A stretch of 18,887 nt of DNA from contig DFEQ01000045.1 in NCBI GenBank assembly GCA_002368735.1, positions 1 through 18,887 on the forward strand, read 5' to 3'. This stretch comes from Christensenella sp. UBA3798. Lineage in GTDB: Bacteria > Bacillota > Clostridia > Christensenellales > CAG-1252. The notes below the pieces were generated by a model. That model saw only the letters and a program-made list of their open reading frames with translations, was not told the DNA's origin and made no database searches. Every line of letters starts with the position of its first letter. Position 1 is the first letter of the stretch. A program made the position numbers and the translations under genes. Shown here one piece after another: positions 7,122-15,006 of this stretch.

Positions 7122-8210
7122 TTACCTCTTTGAGGATTCGGCAGAAAAAAGGTACCTGCCTTTCCCCTGCCCTTTGACCGCCATGAGGATGCCGCAAGCA
7201 GTCAGCTTCTTCAACAGCGCGGACGCGGCGGAAGGACTGATGGACAAGGCTTCTATGACCTCCGCCCTGCCAAAGACCTTATCCAAGCCGAAACGCCCGT
7301 ACAAAGCCTCTATGTTCCGCATTGTGCGCGCGTCCTTCTTGGAGGCGACCGGGGTTACCTTGACAACGGATGGCGCCGCCTTATCCGAAATGCGCAAATC
7401 GCGGTTTTTCAGCGCATTGCTTTCTCCCAATAGAGCGTTATGCAAAAAGAGCTCCAAATACGCCGTCGTGCTGTGTACGCCGAGCCGAAGATCGGTATAA
7501 TTGGCGCGCACGAGGGCATTGCGGAAATACCAAGCGTTGGAGGCAAAGACGTTGTTGGTCACGTCAAAGCCGAGCGTGCGCAAATATTTGATAAAAAACA
7601 CGGCGATGGTGCGAGTATTCCCCTCCGCAAAGGGGTGTATCTGCCATACGCCCGCCACAAAAGCGGACAGGCGGCGAATGACGCCCTCCATCGACAGTCC
7701 TTGATAGTGAAAGGTGCGTTCCATGCCGATATCGTATTCCAGTGTGGCAAGGATCTCGGGCGCGGTGCCGTAGGTGACGCTTTCCCCGTCGAGCACCCAT
7801 TCCTTCTTGGTGATATTGTACTCTCTTACCTCCCCCGCGCGGGGAAGAAGCCCTTCAAAAAGGCGACGGTGAATGGAAAGAAGCTCCGTCACTGTGAAGG
7901 AGAAGCCCCCTTCGGACAGAACCTCCGTGATGCGCGCCGAGACTACGTCTGCCTCTTTTGTCCGTGATAGCGCCTCTTCACGCCGCTCGGCATAATAGCC
8001 TTCGAGGCGATCGTACACTTCACGGAGCGAGACCTCGCCCTCGATATTCCCTTTTGCCGTCTCCACCAAATAAGGAGAAGGGGTGAGTCCGTCCACCTGC
8101 TGCAAGCCGATGGCAGTGCGCCAATAGGACGCGAGATCGCGCTTGGTGGGGTCTTTCTCGCGGGAATACTCTTTGAAGGGGTCCTTGCCCTTTTCGATCA
8201 CCTTTTTCAT
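7122..8210 (-). CDS. Fic-domain protein with C-terminal winged-helix-like region
   Basis: Fic proteins usually transfer AMP (or another nucleotide part) from a nucleotide to a target hydroxyl; the target here is unknown. The active motif is HPFAEGNTR (192-200), where the common second glycine is a threonine, a variant seen in many Fic proteins. The Fic fold spans about 105-260. An N-terminal helical part (about 1-100) contains NIEGE (55-59), which resembles but does not fit the [S/T]xxxE[G/N] inhibitory motif. Residues 300-355 look like a winged helix (GRAEVIEALSISPSAASALL), so it may bind DNA. The ATG at 8210 (362 residues) is chosen because GAGGAG lies six bases before it; an upstream in-frame GTG at 8243 would start inside the likely transcript start region. 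No partner antitoxin gene is adjacent. Confidence 0.9.
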   Translation of the reverse strand: MKKVIEKGKDPFKEYSREKDPTKRDLASYWRTAIGLQQVDGLTPSPYLVETAKGNIEGEVSLREVYDRLEGYYAERREEALSRTKEADVVSARITEVLSEGGFSFTVTELLSIHRRLFEGLLPRAGEVREYNITKKEWVLDGESVTYGTAPEILATLEYDIGMERTFHYQGLSMEGVIRRLSAFVAGVWQIHPFAEGNTRTIAVFFIKYLRTLGFDVTNNVFASNAWYFRNALVRANYTDLRLGVHSTTAYLELFLHNALLGESNALKNRDLRISDKAAPSVVKVTPVASKKDARTMRNIEALYGRFGLDKVFGRAEVIEALSISPSAASALLKKLTACGILMAVKGQGKGRYLFSAESSKR

Positions 8211-8247
8211 TCTGTTCTCCTCGGCAGGGATATTCCCCACCACAAAA

Positions 8248-8256
8248 AGTATAGCA
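8248..8256 (-). promoter_or_regulatory. Extended -10 promoter of the Fic-uvrC unit
   Basis: The minus strand reads TGCTATACT, an extended -10 element (TGn then TATACT at 8248-8253). No good -35 hexamer is present at the normal distance, which fits an extended -10 promoter or one that needs an activator. The start of transcription would be near 8241, about 30 bases before the Fic start codon. Confidence 0.6.
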
Positions 8257-8274
8257 CATGCAAGAGAAAAATAA

Positions 8275-8298
8275 AAGACATTCTCAGATGAATGTCTT
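8275..8298. repeat. Inverted repeat at the promoter-proximal end of the repeat block
   Basis: Nine-base arms AAGACATTC (8275-8283) and GAATGTCTT (8290-8298) are perfect complements with a six-base centre. The right arm is the start of the first 21-bp repeat unit, so the left arm is an inverted copy of the repeat core. It lies about 20 to 45 bases upstream of the Fic -10 box, where a regulator would bind. Confidence 0.7.
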
Positions 8299-8394
8299 GA
8301 ATTTTTGGGCGAATGTCTTGAATTTTTGCCTCAATGTCTTGAATTATGGGGTGAATGTCTTGAATTTTTGCCCCAACGTCTTGGACTTCGTTTC
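8290..8394. repeat. 21-bp tandem direct repeats upstream of the Fic promoter
   Basis: Four units of 21 bases start at 8290, 8311, 8332 and 8353, each with the core GAATGTCTTGAATTTTTG or a variant of it (first base C in unit 3, TTATGG in its second half) followed by three variable bases. A fifth unit from 8374 is clearly weaker (it keeps CAACGTCTTGGA and then drifts). The even spacing of two helical turns would place bound protein on one face of the DNA. Confidence 0.85.
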
Positions 8395-8411
8395 GCGCGA
8401 GGTGGGCTGAT

Positions 8412-8450
8412 CAAAAGTCAAAAGCCGCCTGCCCCGAAGGACAGACGGCT
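8412..8450 (-). terminator. Rho-independent terminator of the lipoprotein unit
   Basis: On the minus strand AGCCGTCTGTCC (8439-8450), loop TTCG (8435-8438) and GGGCAGGCGGCT (8423-8434) form a 12-base-pair stem with two G-U pairs, closed by the very stable cUUCGg tetraloop. It is followed by TTTTGACTTTT. It lies 34 bases after the stop codon of the 1421-residue lipoprotein gene. Confidence 0.92.
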
Positions 8451-8483
8451 CGATGGTTACTGATAGGTTCTACAGTCAGCGGA

Positions 8484-11400
8484 TCAGCCTAAGGGATAGA
8501 ACTCAGCGAGGATACCCATGGGGCCTACGTTGATGGCGATATACTGATAGGTGTTACCGCTGAACGCCGTCTTGACGTCGGCATTATCCATAGCGTCATT
8601 CTGATTGCAATCCATCAGGTAGTATCCGCCCGTGATAAGAGCATAATCGGGATTGTCCTTATCGACCGCGCAGAAATTGTTCCCCACGGTAAAGGTGGGT
8701 GCGCCCTCAGACATGAAGCGTACCTCAATATCAAAGAGATCGGCATCCACGGTACCGTACTGCGGGTGATTGAAAGGCGTTGTGGCTTTACCCGGCTTAC
8801 GATCCACGAAGCAGTTACCGTATTGGATAAAGGACTGCGTGGCGGGATCCTGATTGCCGCTTTCCGCGATCGAGACCGCAATGACGTTGAACTTGTCACC
8901 CTTGAACAGCGACTTACCGAAGTAATAGTTCAAAATCCCATCCATCGCCGCCAAATCCTTAACCTTCTCCTGGACACCATTCTGCACAAACCAAACCGAG
9001 CCTGCATCCACGATACTCTCGAGAACGCAATCGCTGTCCGCATAGATCTCGGGCACGTAGCGCGCCGTGATCGTGCTGCCATCGCTATCCCAATCCTGAC
9101 AGAGGAGCATCAAGGGACCGTTCGCCCTCTTCCAGTGGCAGTTATTCAGGTGGTTGACCGAGTTCTTGTTGACGAAGAGAGCGCACTGGAAGCTGTCGTA
9201 CGCCTTGCAGTTGGTGTAGTTGATCTCGGTGCCGCCGTACGAGAAGTAGGGGATAAAGCAGTCGTGCGCGTTGATATTGGTGATATCGGCTTCGCTGTAC
9301 CAGACCTTGACGAAGATCAAGCCGCCGGCGTAAACGAGATCGCCTGTGCCCTGTTTTATATTCGAAGTAGCGGAAACTGTGAGCAACTGCATGTGGGTAT
9401 TGCCCTTAACTGCGAAATCCTTGAACTCAAAGCTCTCGGCACTGCTATTCTCCACACCGTAGACCACCAAGAAGGAGATCTTGGACTGATACTGACCGTA
9501 ATAGGTGCCGTGGAATCCCGCAGGGACCTCGATAGACATATTGGGCTCAAAGGCTGCGACGCGCGGCATCCTCGTCATGTCGATATCGAAGTAGTTGCCG
9601 TAGATCTTGAAGCTGTCGCCCAAGCCCATATCGTACCTGAAAAGCCCATACTCGCCTTCGTACAAGAAGGTACGATCGCAGGGACCGCCGAACTCTGCCG
9701 GCACATCCTCGGGCTTCACCGTGTGCTCAACGCCTTCGCCGTCCTTGTAAGTATAGAAGATGTCAAAGGTATCGGGCAACGTATAATAGAACGTTTCGGG
9801 GATGGAGTCCTTGGTGATCTGCATATTGTCGTGCAGGATGATCGTCGCAGGCTTAAGACCGGTCAAACCGAGCTCCGCCTTGATGGCATCCCAGTAGTGC
9901 CTCGTCGCCGTCTGTTCGAGCAAGCAAAGCTGGCGAGGATCGGTCACGTTGTAGCCGTCTACGACCATGACAGTCTGCTCTACGCGAGAGAACGAGCCCG
10001 CGTTGGGGAAGGAATTAGCGTCGGGAAGCACGGACAAGGTGAAGGTCTTGCCGATAGCCGCATCGGTGAAGTCGAACTCGTTGGTATTGTAGTTCTCCAC
10101 CACGTAGACGGTCTCGTCCTTCTTGTAGGACTTGATGCCCGCCGCCTTATTATCTTCCGCAGTGAGGAGCTCATCGCCGTAATAGACCTTGCTATCCGAC
10201 TTAAAGCTCTTGAGGGTCGTAAACTCGTCGGTCTCGATATTCACCTGAGTAAGCTTGGGAAGGAACTTATAGGCGTTGTCGTCACCGACGTAATATACGT
10301 TGTTTTCATTTTCATCATAGATGAACGAACCTTCGTATCCGGCATCGCCGTCCGTCAGGTTACGATTGTTATACGTCTTGGTTCTCGTAGCGGTATTTGA
10401 GGTGAGCGCAGTAGGCTTTTCAAACCCGGTAATATTGGGGAGCGGCTCCTCGACGGTCACTGTGAACTCGTCGCTGACATCCTTACCGTTGAAGGTGTAG
10501 GTCAGCTTGACGTAGTGGGTGCCGGAAGAAGTGGCGATGGTATCGAGGTTGGTCTGCGCGATCTCGGCATACTCGCCTTCCGCACTTGCCTTCCAAGCGA
10601 ACTTCACGACGCCGTACAGGTAGGACTCTCCGTCCTCCTGCGTGATCCTCACGGCTTCATCTCCCTTATAGGTGTAGTGACCTGTCACGACGAGGTTGGT
10701 AAAGTTCACAGCTGCGCCGTAATTCAAAGTGGGGATATTGCTGACGACGATACTCTCGAGCACCTCTTTGACCACGAGCGTGACGGTGGTTTCAAACTCG
10801 TCGGCGCTGATGGTCACCTGCTTCCCTTCGGTAGGCTCGGTGATAGAGGAAGCCGCGGGAACCATCAAATCGGACGCGGCGACCGCTTCGTCGGTATTGC
10901 CCGCTCCATGATAGACCCAGAAGACCTTACCCAAGAAGTCGTAGCGGGCATTCTCGGTCACATCAACGTCAGTGGTGAAGGTAGCCTGCTTGGTATAGAT
11001 GCCGACCTTGTAGTCCACGACAGAGATCGTGAAGGTGGCAAACGCCTTGTACTTCACGCGGACCTCTTTGCTATTCGCCACAGCGCTCGTAAAGACCGCG
11101 AGGTCAGTGACCTTGTCTTCGCCGTTATAGAACTCCACGTCCTCGATGGCAATGACCTTTTCGCCATAATTCAAGGTAGCGGTCACCACGACGTCATCGA
11201 AGGTGGGCACTTCGTCCAACTTGTACTCGGTCTTGGTGGCGACGGCACGGAGGGCGGTCACGCCGTTATTCACCTTGATGGTGAACTGAGCGAACTTGCC
11301 TTCGTACTTGACCTTGACGACAACGTCGTTCTCCCCTTCCTCGGTGACCTTGGTCACGTCATCAAGATCGGTGAGCTCTTCTTCACCAAGATAGAGGGTA

Positions 11401-12749
11401 ACGCCCTCAGTGGCAAAGTCCGCAAAGGCGATGACCTCGTCATCCTTGGCGTACTCGTCCTTGTAGACCGCCTTAATGGTGAGGTCGTTGAAGGAGATGC
11501 CGGTGTCGCCCGCCGTCAAAGTGACGCTCTTGTAGGGGGTGCTCTCCACGGTCAGCGTGTCGATAGCGGTCTCGCCCTCAGCGACGGTGACAGTAAAGGT
11601 GTCGCTTTTGCCGCCGTAGTTCACGGTGACGACCTTGTTGCCTGCCGTATTGGTCATCTTGGAAACGTCAGTCATGGTCACGCCGTTCGAGGTGAGGGAA
11701 AGTACGGTGTTGTCCGCGGGATCGGCGTAGGTCACGTTGACCTTCGCAGCCGCGAAGGTCTCCACGCTGATAACGTCGTCCACGATGAAGCTCAGATGCG
11801 GCACGTCGGTGACGTCCACCGCAATAGCGGTGACGTAGTTCTCCACCGTGATGGGGAAATCGATGACGCCCGCCTTGCCTTCGTAGGTCGCCTTGACCGT
11901 GAGGTTCTTGACTCCCTTCGTAGCCGTGAGATTCGCAAGGTTCGCTTCGTTGTCTCCAAGATAGAACTTGATATTCTCGGTGGGGACGTTCACGTTAGCG
12001 CCGCTCGCGTAATTCGCCTTTGCGGTGAAACCTCTCAAAACCACTGCTTCGCCGACCTTGTAGCTCCTCTTGATATCAGTGGGAGCGGTGATGGTGACGC
12101 CGGAATAAACGTCGTTCACGGTGATGGTCACGGTGTTTTCCGAAGTCATCGACTGATATTTCGCGGTCAAGGACCTGGCGCCGACAGAGTCGGTAATGGT
12201 GCTGAGATCCGCCGCGACTCTTGCCTGTCCGATAAAGAGCTCCACGTCACCAAGCGCGACCTCCACCTCATCGGTCCTGTCGTACACCGCAATGACCTTC
12301 AAGCCCGCAAGGTCCACGGTCTCACCGTAATTGTAGGTCGCCTTGAAGGTGTCAGCAGCCTGGAGTTTCACGCCGGTCAACACGGGGACGTGCTTCTCGG
12401 TGACGGTGATCGTGAAGGACTTCGACTGGTCGGAATACTCGATCTTCAAGATGTGCTCACCCGTCTTTTCGGTGATCTTGGTGAGCGCCTCTTCCACGGT
12501 GATCTCCGTTCCGTCCAGCTTGATGGTGACCCTGTCGAGCGGGATCTCTTCGGTCGTGTCGTCGGTGAAGGAGGCCGTGACCTTGATCACGGACAGATCC
12601 ACACTGTCGCCCACTTGATAGCTGGATTGGAGCTTGCCGAAGTCGACGACGAAATCGTTCATCTCGTACTTTCCGCCGCAAGCGACCAAGGTCAGCGCCG
12701 TCAAGCAAACGAGCAAGACACAGACTAGTATCAATGCTTTTTTGTTCAT
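8484..12749 (-). CDS. Large surface lipoprotein with Ig-like repeats and a possible beta-helix C-terminus
   Basis: A 1421-residue exported protein of unknown function. The N-terminus is a lipoprotein signal: MNKK, a hydrophobic stretch, and lipobox LVAC with Cys24 as the lipid-modified residue. Seven or eight repeats of about 85-105 residues follow (about 28-118, 119-213, 214-304, 305-390, 391-495, 496-578, a divergent one at 579-662, and 663-767). Most show a YxxGExVDLxxLxVxAxY-like opening and end in a TITV-type strand, as in bacterial Ig-like group 3 domains. Residues 770-1421 match no family I know; 1100-1250 repeat short N/D/C-rich strands (NINAHDC, INYTNCKAY, HLNNCHW) that suggest a right-handed beta-helix. 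AGGAGG lies at 12757-12762, a normal distance before the ATG. It is the last gene of the transporter unit and is followed by a strong terminator. It could be a substrate-binding, adhesive or wall-spacing protein. Confidence 0.9.
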   Translation of the reverse strand: MNKKALILVCVLLVCLTALTLVACGGKYEMNDFVVDFGKLQSSYQVGDSVDLSVIKVTASFTDDTTEEIPLDRVTIKLDGTEITVEEALTKITEKTGEHILKIEYSDQSKSFTITVTEKHVPVLTGVKLQAADTFKATYNYGETVDLAGLKVIAVYDRTDEVEVALGDVELFIGQARVAADLSTITDSVGARSLTAKYQSMTSENTVTITVNDVYSGVTITAPTDIKRSYKVGEAVVLRGFTAKANYASGANVNVPTENIKFYLGDNEANLANLTATKGVKNLTVKATYEGKAGVIDFPITVENYVTAIAVDVTDVPHLSFIVDDVISVETFAAAKVNVTYADPADNTVLSLTSNGVTMTDVSKMTNTAGNKVVTVNYGGKSDTFTVTVAEGETAIDTLTVESTPYKSVTLTAGDTGISFNDLTIKAVYKDEYAKDDEVIAFADFATEGVTLYLGEEELTDLDDVTKVTEEGENDVVVKVKYEGKFAQFTIKVNNGVTALRAVATKTEYKLDEVPTFDDVVVTATLNYGEKVIAIEDVEFYNGEDKVTDLAVFTSAVANSKEVRVKYKAFATFTISVVDYKVGIYTKQATFTTDVDVTENARYDFLGKVFWVYHGAGNTDEAVAASDLMVPAASSITEPTEGKQVTISADEFETTVTLVVKEVLESIVVSNIPTLNYGAAVNFTNLVVTGHYTYKGDEAVRITQEDGESYLYGVVKFAWKASAEGEYAEIAQTNLDTIATSSGTHYVKLTYTFNGKDVSDEFTVTVEEPLPNITGFEKPTALTSNTATRTKTYNNRNLTDGDAGYEGSFIYDENENNVYYVGDDNAYKFLPKLTQVNIETDEFTTLKSFKSDSKVYYGDELLTAEDNKAAGIKSYKKDETVYVVENYNTNEFDFTDAAIGKTFTLSVLPDANSFPNAGSFSRVEQTVMVVDGYNVTDPRQLCLLEQTATRHYWDAIKAELGLTGLKPATIILHDNMQITKDSIPETFYYTLPDTFDIFYTYKDGEGVEHTVKPEDVPAEFGGPCDRTFLYEGEYGLFRYDMGLGDSFKIYGNYFDIDMTRMPRVAAFEPNMSIEVPAGFHGTYYGQYQSKISFLVVYGVENSSAESFEFKDFAVKGNTHMQLLTVSATSNIKQGTGDLVYAGGLIFVKVWYSEADITNINAHDCFIPYFSYGGTEINYTNCKAYDSFQCALFVNKNSVNHLNNCHWKRANGPLMLLCQDWDSDGSTITARYVPEIYADSDCVLESIVDAGSVWFVQNGVQEKVKDLAAMDGILNYYFGKSLFKGDKFNVIAVSIAESGNQDPATQSFIQYGNCFVDRKPGKATTPFNHPQYGTVDADLFDIEVRFMSEGAPTFTVGNNFCAVDKDNPDYALITGGYYLMDCNQNDAMDNADVKTAFSGNTYQYIAINVGPMGILAEFYPLG

Positions 12750-12802
12750 TTGTTTTCCTCCTATTTTTATTTTTAATTTTTTCCTTATATATCAACGACT
12801 CT

Positions 12803-12820
12803 GGGGAGCGGCAGCTCCTC
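12803..12820 (-). other. Intercistronic hairpin between the anchored protein and lipoprotein genes
   Basis: GAGGAGC and GCTCCCC (minus strand) can pair with a four-base loop, seven pairs including one G-U. No T-run follows, so it is not a standard terminator. It sits just after the stop of the 164-residue gene, within the 82-base gap, and might set the ratio of the two products. A weak TGATATATA extended -10-like element follows it, but no -35 box is seen. Confidence 0.35.
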
Positions 12821-12831
12821 GGTCGGTTCTG

Positions 12832-13326
12832 CTACGTCAAGGTGATCATGATCTCCTTGCGGATGGTGGAGCCGTCGTGCGAGGTCAGGACGAAGGTCAC
12901 CGTCCTCGGCTTCAAGAAGACGATCTCATTGGTCTCGGGATCTAGGTAGATAACGCCTTCGAGAGAGGCTTTGTCATATTCAAAGGTGACCTCGGGATGA
13001 GAGGCGTTATAGGGTTCCACGCGATACTCTACCTTGATGCGGTTGGGGTTTGTTTTGAGGCTCTCCTCGCTCGTATCGTAGGTGCCGGGATAGAAATAGC
13101 CGCCGTAGTGGATGTCCTCCTTGCCCGACGTATCTTTCAGTTTCTTTACGACCTGATAGCGGCTGTCCTCGATGGAGTCGCGGTTCACGTAGGTGAAGCC
13201 GTCCACCTGAATGTCGGTCATATACACGTTGGCTTCCACCCCGACGAACTGCAAGCCGAAGAACTGCACGACCAAAATGGAGGCGATATAGGCAATGATG
13301 ATAGCGATAATTACACCCTTTCTCAT
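12832..13326 (-). CDS. Small membrane-anchored exported protein, function unknown
   Basis: I do not recognise this 164-residue protein. It starts MRKG, followed by one strongly hydrophobic segment (about 5-27), and has no cysteine lipobox, so it should be anchored by an uncleaved N-terminal helix with the rest outside. The outer part is rich in beta-forming residues (VTFEYDKASLEGVIYLDPET, then RTVTFVLTSHDGSTIRKEIMITL), which could be an Ig-like strand set akin to the repeats of the next gene. The ATG begins one base after the permease stop, so it is surely translated with it. Its place between an exporter and a large lipoprotein suggests an accessory role in transport or assembly; that is inference. 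Confidence 0.85.
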   Translation of the reverse strand: MRKGVIIAIIIAYIASILVVQFFGLQFVGVEANVYMTDIQVDGFTYVNRDSIEDSRYQVVKKLKDTSGKEDIHYGGYFYPGTYDTSEESLKTNPNRIKVEYRVEPYNASHPEVTFEYDKASLEGVIYLDPETNEIVFLKPRTVTFVLTSHDGSTIRKEIMITLT

Positions 13327-13327
13327 A

Positions 13328-15004
13328 TCACTGCCCCCTGTAATAGACCTTGATCTTCATAAAATAGAAGTAGATCTTGATAGCCATATAGGCAAGCGCC
13401 ACGAACATCACTTTCCACCAAGCGCTCTTAAAGTTCTCCCAAGCGAGCCCGAACCAGCCTCCCATAAAGAGGAAGGCGAGGACGAAGGTCAGCACGATGG
13501 ACTTACTCTCGTTGGGGTTATTGGCTTGATTGGCAAAGGTGGCGTACTGCTCCGCCTGCGAATTCATAATGTCGAGCTGCGCGCTGCCGAAGAGGTGCGC
13601 GATATATACGAAATAGATGGTAGCGTAGAAGAGTACGAGCTGCTTAACGTCGAGCGCGTGATAGGTGGAATACACTATGGTAGTGACCGCGAGGCCGAGG
13701 GCGCCCACCACGATATTGACGGTGAGCTTGGCAAAGAGAAGTTTACCACAGGAGGAAGGCTGGAGCTTATTGAGGTACTCCGAGGAGCCGTCCTTACTGT
13801 AAGCGCTCGCCATGCCGACGTTGGCGGACAGCATAAAGAGCAGCACGATGAAGATATTGAAGGCGACCGTCAGCTGACTGCCGAGGAAGCGGGTGTTCAT
13901 GGCGTTATACAGGCTGTTCAAGAGCGCGACGGCGAGGGGCATAACGATGAGGAGAGACGCCGCCACCGCGATAAAGGAATTGTCGCGAAGCGCCATCAGC
14001 CACTCCTTCTTGACAACCGCCCAGAAGGGGCGGAGCTTGCCCTCCTTCTTGACCTTAGCATTCATATTCTTCTTGTATTCAAAGGGCTTGGACGCCATCT
14101 GATAGAAGAGAGGCTTGGAGAGAAGGAAGCCGAAGGTTCCGAGAAGGCCCACCGCCACGATGAGTCCCGGCAGGAGATACGCCGTGTGCACGCCGAAGAG
14201 TTTCCCCGCGCCCTTACCCACGATGAGCTGCACGAGGAGGGTGATGGGGGCTGCGGCTTTCTCAAAAGACTGCAGGAAGTGCTTGATCTTGAAGAAGGTG
14301 GTGCCCCAAGTTTTGACGAGGTTGATATCCGCGGGGATCAGTGAAATGACATAAATCGCAAGACCGATCGCCCCGGCGATCAGGAGCCCGATGATCACGT
14401 AGAGGAGCCCTTTGACCTTCTTGATGGCTTGGTATAAGTACATCGCGGGGATGGAGAGCAGCGCGCCGATAAGTACGGGGAGCGCCGAAACGAAGATAAA
14501 CAGCACGATGACCCACGGATAGTAGTAGAAGGCGTATCCTTCGTTAGCCCCGAATGCGATAAAGAGAGGGATCAAGAACAGGAAGTTCTTCTTCATCTCA
14601 AAGACGTAGTGCACGAGGAGCTTGGACAAAAAGACGATGGAGGGAGTGGTCGGCAGGGTCAACAAGACGAAGTTATCCTTGGAGAAATACAGAGAGCGCA
14701 CGAGACCGATCGTCGTGAATATCACCGACAACACGAACATCGCCGTAAAGAAGAGGACGAGCACGTTGGTCGGGAATGCATGGTTGAGATCGAAGACCGC
14801 AAGCAGCTTTGAAACGTAGATCAACACGTAGCAAATGGCGGTGATGATCGCAAAACCGATCAGGAAGAAGGAGAGGGAGAAGAGAGACTTCTTCAAATTG
14901 GTCTTGAAGGAGAAGTCCATCTTTTCTTTCAGCTGCATCATCGTCAGATTATACAGCGCCGAGATGCTGTCTCGGAAGGTGTGCGATTGAGTCGTCATAG
15001 CCAT
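13328..15004 (-). CDS. ABC-2 type exporter permease subunit
   Basis: A 558-residue polytopic membrane protein with about 12 hydrophobic segments (near 41-69, 79-103, 139-151, 160-190, 197-222, 275-297, 344-365, 377-398, 428-446, 455-470, 502-520, 528-547). The pattern of two six-segment halves, the basic stretch in the middle (KKNMNAKVKKEGKLRPFWAVVKKEW, with the usual 'K-E-W..ALRDN' entry into the second half) and the TLPTTPSIVFLSKLL block fit the large exporter permeases of Bacillota. The substrate cannot be told. It begins two bases after the ATPase fusion gene, with GGAAG as ribosome binding site inside that gene's end, so the two subunits should be made together and form one transporter. 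Confidence 0.88.
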   Translation of the reverse strand: MAMTTQSHTFRDSISALYNLTMMQLKEKMDFSFKTNLKKSLFSLSFFLIGFAIITAICYVLIYVSKLLAVFDLNHAFPTNVLVLFFTAMFVLSVIFTTIGLVRSLYFSKDNFVLLTLPTTPSIVFLSKLLVHYVFEMKKNFLFLIPLFIAFGANEGYAFYYYPWVIVLFIFVSALPVLIGALLSIPAMYLYQAIKKVKGLLYVIIGLLIAGAIGLAIYVISLIPADINLVKTWGTTFFKIKHFLQSFEKAAAPITLLVQLIVGKGAGKLFGVHTAYLLPGLIVAVGLLGTFGFLLSKPLFYQMASKPFEYKKNMNAKVKKEGKLRPFWAVVKKEWLMALRDNSFIAVAASLLIVMPLAVALLNSLYNAMNTRFLGSQLTVAFNIFIVLLFMLSANVGMASAYSKDGSSEYLNKLQPSSCGKLLFAKLTVNIVVGALGLAVTTIVYSTYHALDVKQLVLFYATIYFVYIAHLFGSAQLDIMNSQAEQYATFANQANNPNESKSIVLTFVLAFLFMGGWFGLAWENFKSAWWKVMFVALAYMAIKIYFYFMKIKVYYRGQ

Positions 15005-15006
15005 TT

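Larger units (their letters stand above)
8211..8483. other. Intergenic region between the lipoprotein gene and the Fic gene
   Basis: This 273-base gap holds, right to left, the terminator of the lipoprotein unit (8412-8450), about 30 bases with nothing recognised, a 21-bp tandem repeat block with an inverted copy (8275-8394), and an extended -10 promoter (8248-8256) with a short leader to the Fic start. Because the repeat period is a multiple of three, several frames stay open across it, but none has a credible start codon and ribosome binding site. Confidence 0.7.

Noticed and set aside
8211..8243. Upstream GTG start of the Fic gene
   Set aside because: The GTG has no ribosome binding site and lies at the expected transcript start; the ATG at 8210 has GAGGAG at ideal distance.
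8290..8394. CRISPR array
   Set aside because: The repeats are contiguous 21-base units without unique spacers, and no cas gene is present.
8766..10400. A 544-residue open frame on the plus strand
   Set aside because: Antisense shadow of the lipoprotein C-terminal part, with the same biased composition and no start signal.
10515..12728. A 737-residue open frame on the plus strand
   Set aside because: It is exactly opposite the lipoprotein gene and is rich in H, D, V, G and R as expected from the complement of its codons. It has no recognisable domain, and the minus-strand frame has a signal peptide, repeats and a ribosome binding site.
13295..14344. A 349-residue open frame on the plus strand
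   Set aside because: Opposite the permease gene; the H/E/R-rich translation is the complement of membrane-protein codons.
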